The position numbers and the translations under genes are program-made. The notes under the pieces are model-generated. The model was given only the letters and a program-made list of their open reading frames with translations, was not told where the DNA came from and searched no databases. Positions 1 to 5,630 of a DNA stretch of 8,181 nt are shown in pieces. How positions within the stretch are numbered: position 1 is the stretch's first letter; every line of letters starts with the position of its first letter. The DNA comes from Acidimicrobiia bacterium (GTDB taxonomy: Bacteria; Actinomycetota; Acidimicrobiia; Acidimicrobiales; Iamiaceae). The stretch is taken from positions 1 through 8,181 of the forward strand of contig JAFBAD010000069.1 in NCBI GenBank assembly GCA_019247975.1, given 5' to 3'.

Positions 1-990
1 CTCGTTGGGCAGGTCGGCTTGGGCGAGGGGCGTGCGCAGGACGTCCATGAACGCCCACAACATGGAGCCGAAGGCGATGCCCACCGGGTGGTTGCGTCCG
101 AGCAGCGCGATGGCGATGCCGGTGAACCCGAGGCCGGCGGTGACGGCGTCGTCGGTGTAGCGGAACGGCGCCTCGCTGAGGATCCCGTTGAGGCCGACCA
201 GCCCGGCGAACGCGCCCGACACGCCCATGGCGATGAGCACCATGCGCCGGGCGCTCACGCCACTGGCTCGCGCCGCGGCCGGGCTCAGACCGGACGCCCG
301 CAGGTCGAACCCGAGCCGGGTCCGCCAGACGAGCAACCAGTAGACGACGCCGACGATCACCGCGATCACGATGAACGACTGGAGCTGCACGCCGCGCGGC
401 ATGGTCAACCCGAGCCCGGTGACCAGGCGGTCGAGATGGGGGAGGTGGCCCGACGAGGAGATCGGCTTCGTGCCGACCGTGTAGTCGGTGGTCCCCGTCT
501 TCGCGGCCTGGAACCAGCGGGTGAGCATGAACGCGGTCAGCCCGAACGAGATGGCGTTGAGCATGATCGTCGAGATCACCTCGCTCACCCCCCGGGTCAC
601 CCGCAGCACGCCGGCGATGAGCGACCACGCACCACCGACGGCCATCGCGACGAGGAAGATGAACACGAGGTGCAGCGGTCCCGGGAGCGCGATCGCCGCA
701 CCGGCTGCGGCGGCGAGCAGCGCTCCCAGCCGGTACTGGCCCTCCACGCCGATGTTGAAGAGGTTCATCTTGAACCCGACCGCGACCGCGACGCCGGAGA
801 TGTAGTACGGCGCGGCCCGGTTGAGCGTGAGCAGCAGCGACCGGAGGGTGAAGCCCTTGTCCACGATCAGCGACCAGACCTCGCCGAGGTTGCTGCCGCT
901 GATCTGCAGCACCACCACCGCGACGAGCAGCGAGATGGCCAGCGCGAGCGCCGGAGCGGCGATGGCGAGCCCGACGCGGTTGAGCTTCAT
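1..990 (-). CDS. ABC transporter permease, BMP/nucleoside-importer type (NupP/YufP-like), C-terminus cut by window edge
   Basis: This is the inner-membrane channel subunit of an ABC importer; 330 codons are visible and the 3' end lies beyond base 1. It belongs to the BPD_transp_2 family (branched-chain amino acid, ribose and nucleoside permeases). Residues 7-30 form the first hydrophobic helix, and further hydrophobic stretches lie near 84-128, 140-158, 204-222, 250-270 and 286-300. Family hallmarks are the GVSEVISTIMLN segment (134-145), the cytoplasmic loop around 227-246 (LGFDLRASG...RASGVS), which should contact the ATPase, and GFTGIAIALLGRNHPVGI at 288-305. The ATG at 990-988 overlaps the TGA of the ATPase gene (ATGA). 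No Shine-Dalgarno is visible before it, so translation is probably coupled. Nucleoside specificity is inferred from the neighbouring BMP-family binding protein. A second permease (NupQ-like) would be expected just off the left edge. Confidence 0.93.
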   Translation of the reverse strand, partial: MKLNRVGLAIAAPALALAISLLVAVVVLQISGSNLGEVWSLIVDKGFTLRSLLLTLNRAAPYYISGVAVAVGFKMNLFNIGVEGQYRLGALLAAAAGAAIALPGPLHLVFIFLVAMAVGGAWSLIAGVLRVTRGVSEVISTIMLNAISFGLTAFMLTRWFQAAKTGTTDYTVGTKPISSSGHLPHLDRLVTGLGLTMPRGVQLQSFIVIAVIVGVVYWLLVWRTRLGFDLRASGLSPAAARASGVSARRMVLIAMGVSGAFAGLVGLNGILSEAPFRYTDDAVTAGLGFTGIAIALLGRNHPVGIAFGSMLWAFMDVLRTPLAQADLPNE

Positions 991-2531
991 GCCGCGGCGT
1001 CGGGCGTCGTGCCGGTCATGTACGAGCCGAGGCTCTCGGGCGTGACCGTGGCCGGGTCCAGGTGGGCGACGATGCTGCCTCGGAAGAGGACGAAGAGGGA
1101 GTCGGACAAGCCGATCAGCTCCTCGAGGTCGGCCGACACGAGCAGCACGGCGAGCCCGTTGCGCCGAGCGTCGCGCAGGTGGTCCCAGATCGCAGCCTGC
1201 GCGCCCACGTCGACGCCGCGGGTCGGGTGCGCGGCGATGAGGGCGCGCGGTGACGCGGTCAGCTCCCGGCCCATGATCAGCTTCTGCTGGTTCCCGCCGG
1301 ACAGCGCGTTGGCGGTGACGTCGATGCTCGGCGTGCGCACGTCGAAGTCGTCGACGACCTTGCGGGCGTGGCGGCGGGCCCGGATGCGATCGATCCACGG
1401 TCCACGGGAGAACGTCGACTCGGTCTGGTGGCCGAGCACGTCGTTCTCCCAGCACGGCGCGCCGAGCAGGAGGCCGTCGCGCTGGCGGTCCTCGGGGACG
1501 TAGCCGAGGCCGTGCTCGCGCCGGCGGCGGGTGTCCCAGAGGGTGATGTCGTCCTCGCCGAGGCGCACCGTGCCCTGGACGTCCGGGGCCAGACCCATCA
1601 GCGCGTCGATGAGCTCGGTCTGCCCGTTGCCCTCGACGCCGGCGACGCCGACGATCTCGCCGGCGTGCACGTCGAACGAGCAGTGGTCGAGCACCACCCG
1701 ACCGTCGGGCGCCCGCACGGTGAGGTGCTGAGCGCCGAGGACCACCCGATCGGTCACGGTCGACTCGCGGGTCTCCGGCGTCGGCAGCTCCGACCCGACC
1801 ATGAGCTGCGCCAGCTGGCGGGCGCTGGTCTCCGCCGGTTCCACCGTCGTCACCGTGGAACCGGCCCGGATGACCGTGATGCGATCGGCGACGGTGAGGA
1901 CCTCGTTGAGCTTGTGCGAGATGAAGATGGTGGTGAGCCCCTCGCGCTTGAGCTCCTCGAGGTTGGCGAAGAGCTCGGCCACCTCCTGGGGCACGAGGAC
2001 CGCGGTGGGCTCGTCGAGGATGAGGATGCTCGCACCGCGGAAGAGCACCTTCAGGATCTCGACCCGCTGGCGCGCGCCCACGCCGAGCTCCTCGACGCGG
2101 CGATCGGGTTCGACCGGCAGCCCGTAGGACCGCCCGAGCTCGGCGATCCGCTCCTTGGCCGCGTCCGTGTCGATCCGACCCAGCCGGCTCGGCTCGTTCC
2201 CGAGGATCACGTTCTCGAGGACGGTCAGGTTGTCGGCGAGCATGAAGTGCTGGTGCACCATGCCCACGCCGGCCTCGATCGCGTCGTGCGGGCTCTTGAA
2301 GGTGACGTCACGGCCGTCGATCGAGATGGTCCCCGAGTCGGGACGCAACATCCCGTACAGGATCTTCATCAGCGTCGACTTGCCGGCGCCGTTCTCGCCG
2401 ACGACAGCGTGGATCTCGCCCTTCTCGACCCGGAGGTTGACGTCCTGGTTGGCGACGACGCCGGGGAACCGCTTCGTGATCCCGCGCAGCTCGACCGCCG
2501 GAGACGACAGTCGAGCTGCGCGGTCGGACAC
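987..2531 (-). CDS. ABC transporter ATP-binding protein with two nucleotide-binding domains (NupO/YufO-like)
   Basis: This 514-residue cytoplasmic ATPase powers the importer and has the two fused nucleotide-binding domains typical of RbsA/YufO-type proteins. Domain 1 has a full Walker A (GENGAGKST, 45-53), Q-loop Q94, Walker B with D173-E174 and switch H206, but its signature is LGVGARQ (149-155). Domain 2 has the canonical signature LSGGNQQK (410-417). Its Walker A is GVEGNGQTE (298-306) without Lys-Ser/Thr, its Walker B reads AAHPT (433-437) without the Asp-Glu pair, and A467 replaces the switch His. One ATP site (domain 1 Walker motifs with the domain 2 signature) is therefore intact and the other is degenerate, as is common in this subfamily. 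The start is GTG at 2531-2529, 37 bases after the binding-protein stop. No good Shine-Dalgarno is visible, but no other start fits because the first beta strand (VELRGITKRFPG) begins about residue 13. Confidence 0.96.
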   Translation of the reverse strand: MSDRAARLSSPAVELRGITKRFPGVVANQDVNLRVEKGEIHAVVGENGAGKSTLMKILYGMLRPDSGTISIDGRDVTFKSPHDAIEAGVGMVHQHFMLADNLTVLENVILGNEPSRLGRIDTDAAKERIAELGRSYGLPVEPDRRVEELGVGARQRVEILKVLFRGASILILDEPTAVLVPQEVAELFANLEELKREGLTTIFISHKLNEVLTVADRITVIRAGSTVTTVEPAETSARQLAQLMVGSELPTPETRESTVTDRVVLGAQHLTVRAPDGRVVLDHCSFDVHAGEIVGVAGVEGNGQTELIDALMGLAPDVQGTVRLGEDDITLWDTRRRREHGLGYVPEDRQRDGLLLGAPCWENDVLGHQTESTFSRGPWIDRIRARRHARKVVDDFDVRTPSIDVTANALSGGNQQKLIMGRELTASPRALIAAHPTRGVDVGAQAAIWDHLRDARRNGLAVLLVSADLEELIGLSDSLFVLFRGSIVAHLDPATVTPESLGSYMTGTTPDAAA

Positions 2532-2568
2532 GATCAGGCCGGGACGAGATCGAGGCAGGCCTGGAGGG

Positions 2569-3657
2569 TCAAGGCTTGGTCGGGACCTTGATCTCGCCGC
2601 TGATGATCTTCTGCTTGTAGTCGTCCAGCTTGTCCTTGATGCCGTCGAGCTGACCGCCGTCGGTGCTGAAGTCGATGCCGCCGGACTTCAGGTCGAGGCG
2701 ACGCTCGCCGGTCTTCAGGTTGCCGTCGAGGAAGTCCTTGATCGAGCCGTACACCGCGATGTCGACCCGCTTCAGCATCGAGGTCAGCATGCACTTCTGC
2801 TGCGCGGCCGGCACCTGCTGGTACTGGTCGGAGTCGACGCCGATCGCAAGCCGATCCTGCTTCGCCGCGACGGGGAAGAGGCCGGTGCCCGAGAGACCCG
2901 CGGCGTGGTACACGACGTCCGCATCGCCCTCGTACATGCCCTCGGCGATCGGCTTCATCGACGCCGGGTCGGTGAACCCGCTGAAGTCCGGCGGGTTGCT
3001 GATGTACTTGATCTTGACGTCGATGTCCTTGTTCACTGCCTTCGCGCCCGCCACGTAACCGGCCTCGAACTTCTTGATCAGGTCGGTGGTCACGCCGCCG
3101 ACGAAGCCGATCGTGCCGGTCTTCGAGGTGAGCGCGGCCGCCGCGCCGACGAGGTACGAACCCTGCTCCTCGGTGAAGACGAGGGACGTCACGTTCGGCG
3201 CCGTGAACGACGCGTCGTCGGTGATGCCGAAGCTGATGTCGGGGTAGTCCGCCGCGACCTTCTTCAGGCTGTCGGCGAAGAGGAACCCGTTGCCGATGAT
3301 GTACTGGTAGCCGTCGTCGGCCAGCGAGCGCAGCAGCTCCTCGCGGTTGGACCCGTCCTTGTTCGGCTCGAGCAGCTTGGTCTGCACGCCGAAGTCCTTC
3401 TGGGCCTGTGCCAGGCCGGCCGCGGCCGCCTGGTTGAACGACTTGTCGTTCTTGCCGCCGATGTCGAGCACGATGCCGACCTTCTTGCCGGCGCCGTCAG
3501 CGGTCTCGCCGCCCACCGCCTTCGTCGACGATGGCTGACCGGTCTTGCCCTGGCAGGTCGCAGCGTCGCTCCCACCGCTGTCCCCGCAGGCCGTGGCCCC
3601 GATCACAAGCACCATCGCGACCAGGGCTGCAAGCCCTGACCAACGTCGTTGACGCAC
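2569..3657 (-). CDS. BMP-family substrate-binding lipoprotein, probable nucleoside receptor (BmpA/PnrA/NupN-like)
   Basis: This is the extracytoplasmic receptor of the importer, 362 residues from the chosen GTG. Residues 1-23 form a lipoprotein signal (MRQRRW, a hydrophobic core, then ATAC), so Cys24 is the predicted lipidated N-terminus and membrane anchor. A Ser/Gly-rich linker follows. The BMP domain starts about residue 59, with the hallmark VLDIGGKNDKSFNQ (63-76). Other family segments are EEQGSYLVGAAAA (163-175), GFVGGV (184-189), HAAGLSGTG (251-259) and IGVDSDQY (272-279). Characterised relatives (Treponema PnrA, Bacillus NupN) bind purine nucleosides; that substrate is inferred here, not shown. 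An in-frame ATG 13 codons upstream (3696) is rejected because the GTG at 3657-3655 has a strong GGAGG 6 bases before it and gives a normal signal peptide. First gene of the operon with the ATPase and permease. Two more cysteines (C35, C289) are present. Confidence 0.95.
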   Translation of the reverse strand: MRQRRWSGLAALVAMVLVIGATACGDSGGSDAATCQGKTGQPSSTKAVGGETADGAGKKVGIVLDIGGKNDKSFNQAAAAGLAQAQKDFGVQTKLLEPNKDGSNREELLRSLADDGYQYIIGNGFLFADSLKKVAADYPDISFGITDDASFTAPNVTSLVFTEEQGSYLVGAAAALTSKTGTIGFVGGVTTDLIKKFEAGYVAGAKAVNKDIDVKIKYISNPPDFSGFTDPASMKPIAEGMYEGDADVVYHAAGLSGTGLFPVAAKQDRLAIGVDSDQYQQVPAAQQKCMLTSMLKRVDIAVYGSIKDFLDGNLKTGERRLDLKSGGIDFSTDGGQLDGIKDKLDDYKQKIISGEIKVPTKP

Positions 3658-3663
3658 CAGCGT

Positions 3664-3668
3664 CCTCC
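3664..3668 (-). promoter_or_regulatory. Ribosome binding site that decides the start of the BMP lipoprotein gene
   Basis: On the minus strand the sequence reads AGGGAGGACGCTG and then GTG. GGAGG lies 6 bases before the GTG at 3657-3655. This supports that GTG over the in-frame ATG at 3696, which would add an arginine-rich extension before the lipoprotein signal. Confidence 0.8.
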
Positions 3669-3744
3669 CTCTGTCAGGTGGTCGACGGCCGTGCACCTCG
3701 GCTCGTCGGACAGGAAGCTAACCGAGCGGCCGAGCCCGCCCGAC

Positions 3745-3780
3745 CACCGGTCGAGCGCCGGTGTGACTTCGGTCGCACCG
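3745..3780 (-). other. Two overlapping, mutually exclusive inverted repeats in the probable leader of the importer operon
   Basis: Repeat 1 is CACCGG (3745-3750), a 7-base spacer and CCGGTG (3758-3763), with perfect arms. Repeat 2 pairs 3759-3767 with 3772-3780 around the tetraloop TTCG. Read as plus-strand RNA it is a 9-bp stem with one G-U pair and a closing C(UUCG)G loop; read on the minus strand it has one A-C mismatch and a CGAA loop. The two share bases 3759-3763, so an RNA could form only one at a time. Neither is followed by a run of U. They may be an RNA switch or protein binding sites, or may arise by chance in GC-rich DNA. No known riboswitch class is recognised. Confidence 0.3.
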
Positions 3781-3794
3781 CCTGTTCAGCGGCC

Positions 3795-3813
3795 GATAAT
3801 GACCGTTATTATC
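3795..3813. promoter_or_regulatory. 19-bp palindrome, probable TetR-family operator
   Basis: The sequence GATAATGACCGTTATTATC is an inverted repeat centred on base 3804. The outer 6-base arms (GATAAT/ATTATC) match perfectly, and AC/GT flank the central C symmetrically; only 3801 and 3807 break the symmetry. It is an AT-rich island in a GC-rich region, ends 6 bases before the repressor start codon, and lies between divergent genes. Length and position are typical of autoregulatory TetR operators. Binding by the neighbouring TetR protein is inferred. Confidence 0.75.
3807..3812 (+). promoter_or_regulatory. Candidate -10 element of a leaderless tetR promoter
   Basis: TATTAT fits the TANNNT -10 consensus and is separated from the ATG at 3820 by 7 bases. 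Transcription would then begin at or next to the start codon, giving a leaderless mRNA of the kind common in actinobacteria. There is no Shine-Dalgarno before the ATG, which agrees. No good -35 is visible. The element lies inside the palindrome, so a bound repressor would block it. GATAAT at 3795-3800 is an alternative -10 and would give a leader of roughly 13 bases. Confidence 0.5.
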
Positions 3814-3819
3814 CGGGTG

Positions 3820-4479
3820 ATGGCCGCCATCGCCGCCGCCGATGACCCCCGGGTAACCCCCGACCGGCCGGGAGCAGACGAGATCGGGCTGCGCCTGCTC
3901 GATGCGGCGGCCGAGGTGTTCGCCGAGCGGGGCTTCGAAGGTGCGGGCGTCGCGGAGATCGCCCGCCGGGCCGGCGTGACCACCGGTGCGATCTACAGCC
4001 GGTTCACCGGCAAGGCCGATCTGCTGGCCTCGGCGCTCGACGCGCGCACCCCCGACGAGCTCGAGGCGCTCTTCGCCGACCACCGCTTCGAAGGTCGTGC
4101 GGAGGACATCCTCACCGTCGTCGGCGGCCACCTCGTCGACCGCACGCCGACCTCCGGCGAGCCCCTCCTGCTCGAAGCCTTCGTGGCCGCTCGTCGCGAT
4201 CCCGTCGTCGCTGCACTGCTGCGCGAGCGCATGGGCGAGCGCCACGACCGTCTCGCCGAGATCATCGAAGCCGCGAAGGCGGGCGGCGGCATCAGCGCCG
4301 AGCTCGACACCGAGGCGCTCGTGACCTTCTGCCACGCGGTCGGCTTCGGCTTCTTGCTGTTCGAGGCGTTCGACGCGCCCCTCCCGGCCGCTGCGCCGTG
4401 GGAGCAGCTCATCGCCCACCTCGTGACCGCACTTCGCATCACCGAACCACCTGCACCTGCATCTGCAAAGGAAGGCTGA
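3820..4479 (+). CDS. TetR/AcrR-family transcriptional repressor
   Basis: This 219-residue cytoplasmic DNA-binding protein has the usual TetR length and layout. Residues 22-69 form the N-terminal helix-turn-helix domain, with the family pattern AAEVFAERGFEGAGVAEIA and then RRAGVTTGAIYSRFTGKADLL; the recognition helix is about TTGAIYSRF (54-62). The rest is a helical ligand-binding and dimerisation domain that is poorly conserved and does not reveal the inducer. ATG 3820 was chosen because it places the helix-turn-helix near residue 30 and fits a leaderless promoter. In-frame GTG 3817 and ATG 3799 are alternatives, but the latter would put the palindrome inside the gene. The stop is 3 bases before the diiron gene, whose ribosome binding site lies in the last codons of this gene, so the two are almost certainly co-transcribed. 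It probably represses its own operon and perhaps the divergent importer. Confidence 0.93.
   Translation: MAAIAAADDPRVTPDRPGADEIGLRLLDAAAEVFAERGFEGAGVAEIARRAGVTTGAIYSRFTGKADLLASALDARTPDELEALFADHRFEGRAEDILTVVGGHLVDRTPTSGEPLLLEAFVAARRDPVVAALLRERMGERHDRLAEIIEAAKAGGGISAELDTEALVTFCHAVGFGFLLFEAFDAPLPAAAPWEQLIAHLVTALRITEPPAPASAKEG
4469..4475 (+). promoter_or_regulatory. Ribosome binding site of the diiron gene, inside the tetR 3' end
   Basis: AGGAAGG ends 7 bases before the ATG at 4483. It overlaps the last codons of the repressor gene, which indicates a two-gene transcript with close translational linkage. Confidence 0.75.
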
Positions 4480-4482
4480 CCG

Positions 4483-5625
4483 ATGTCCACCGACGCCGAG
4501 ATCCTGGGCCGTGACGATGTCAACGACATCAACGCGATCCTGGCCATCACCAACACGGAGGAGGCCGAGGCCATCCACACCGTGAAGGACAACGCGGAAG
4601 CGATCTTCACGTGGGACTACGAGAAGGGGAAGCGCCCGGCCCTCAACAAGCTGTACGAGAAGGCCAAGCACTCCCAGTGGAACGGTGAGACGGACCTCGA
4701 CTGGTCGACCGACGTCGATCAGGAGGAGTTCGCCAAGATGATGATGGAGCTCGACAAGGCCACCCGGGCCGAGGCCGGCATCACCTTCGAGGGCACGCCC
4801 TTCGCCAAGTGGGGCGACAAGGAGTGGCTCGCCGCTTCGATCGAGGGCCAGAACTGGTCGCTGTCGCAGTTCATGCACGGCGAGCAGGGCGCGCTCGTGT
4901 GCACCGCGAAGATCGTCGAGACCGTGCCGTGGATCGACGCCAAGTACTACGCGGCGACGCAGGTGATGGACGAGGCCCGCCACGTCGAGGTCTTCGCCAA
5001 GTACCTCGACACCAAGCTGAACGGGCACTACCCGATCAACGCCCACCTGCGGATGCTGCTCGACGACATCATCAACGACAGCCGCTGGGACATGACCTAC
5101 CTCGGCATGCAGATCATGGTCGAGGGCCTCGCCCTCGCGGCGTTCGGCATGGCGTACCAGACCACGCCGGACCCGCTGCTGCGCCAGCTCCTCCGCTACG
5201 TGATGAGCGACGAGGCCCGCCACGTCGCCTTCGGCGTGCTGTCGCTCAAGGAGTTCTACGACGGCCTGACCGACGCAGAGATGCTCGAGCGCCAGGAGTT
5301 CGCGTTCGAGGCCGCGGTCGGCATGCGCGACCGCTTCCTCCAGCAGGAGGTGTGGGAGCGGATGGGCATCTCCGTGAAGGACGCCATCAAGGTCTTCGAC
5401 GTACCGGCCGAGATCAAGAACCAGGACCCGTTCCAGCAGCTCCTGTTCTCGAAGATCGTGCCGAACACGAAGAAGCTCGGTCTGCTCGACGCCAACGACG
5501 GCTGGCTGCGCAAGCGCTTCGACACCCTCGGCGTCACCCAGTTCGAGGACTGGGTCGACACCGGCGAGGAGTACGAGGAGCTCGACGAGGTCGCCAAGGA
5601 CCGCGCCGCGGAAGCCGTCGCCTAG
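4483..5625 (+). CDS. Ferritin-like diiron protein, probable oxygenase or oxidase of unknown substrate
   Basis: This 380-residue soluble protein has no signal peptide or membrane segment. It carries the six ligands of a carboxylate-bridged diiron site in a four-helix bundle: E134 (HGEQ), E164 and H167 (DEARHV), E214 (VEG), E244 and H247 (DEARHV). The pattern Glu-X29-Glu-X2-His occurs twice, exactly 80 residues apart. This matches the ferritin-like superfamily that includes ribonucleotide reductase R2, acyl-ACP desaturases and AurF-type N-oxygenases. Residues 1-110 and 290-380 lie outside the bundle and are not recognised; the C-terminus is rich in acidic residues. Such enzymes use O2 and two electrons to oxidise a substrate. 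The reaction here cannot be named, and no reductase or ferredoxin partner is in the window. Co-transcription with the TetR gene suggests induction by its substrate or a related compound. Family is confident; enzymatic activity is inferred. Confidence 0.88.
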   Translation: MSTDAEILGRDDVNDINAILAITNTEEAEAIHTVKDNAEAIFTWDYEKGKRPALNKLYEKAKHSQWNGETDLDWSTDVDQEEFAKMMMELDKATRAEAGITFEGTPFAKWGDKEWLAASIEGQNWSLSQFMHGEQGALVCTAKIVETVPWIDAKYYAATQVMDEARHVEVFAKYLDTKLNGHYPINAHLRMLLDDIINDSRWDMTYLGMQIMVEGLALAAFGMAYQTTPDPLLRQLLRYVMSDEARHVAFGVLSLKEFYDGLTDAEMLERQEFAFEAAVGMRDRFLQQEVWERMGISVKDAIKVFDVPAEIKNQDPFQQLLFSKIVPNTKKLGLLDANDGWLRKRFDTLGVTQFEDWVDTGEEYEELDEVAKDRAAEAVA

Positions 5626-5630
5626 CAACC

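Noticed and set aside
19..3639. Several long plus-strand open frames opposite the importer genes
   Set aside because: They are antisense to a coherent three-gene operon with clear domains. Their products are rich in Arg, Asp, His and Ala with no recognisable motifs or ribosome binding sites.
3658..3696. N-terminal extension of the BMP lipoprotein from the ATG at 3696
   Set aside because: It would put 13 mostly polar, arginine-rich residues before a normal lipoprotein signal, and the strong GGAGG at 3664-3668 would then lie inside the gene.
3715..3720. Minus-strand TAGCTT as a possible -10 box of the importer operon
   Set aside because: It fits TANNNT, but no acceptable -35 lies at a suitable distance, so it cannot be told from background.
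3649..3819. N-terminal extension of the TetR protein from the ATG at 3649
   Set aside because: The extra 57 residues are low-complexity, would encode the palindrome and overlap the importer start region, and TetR proteins normally place the helix-turn-helix near the N-terminus.
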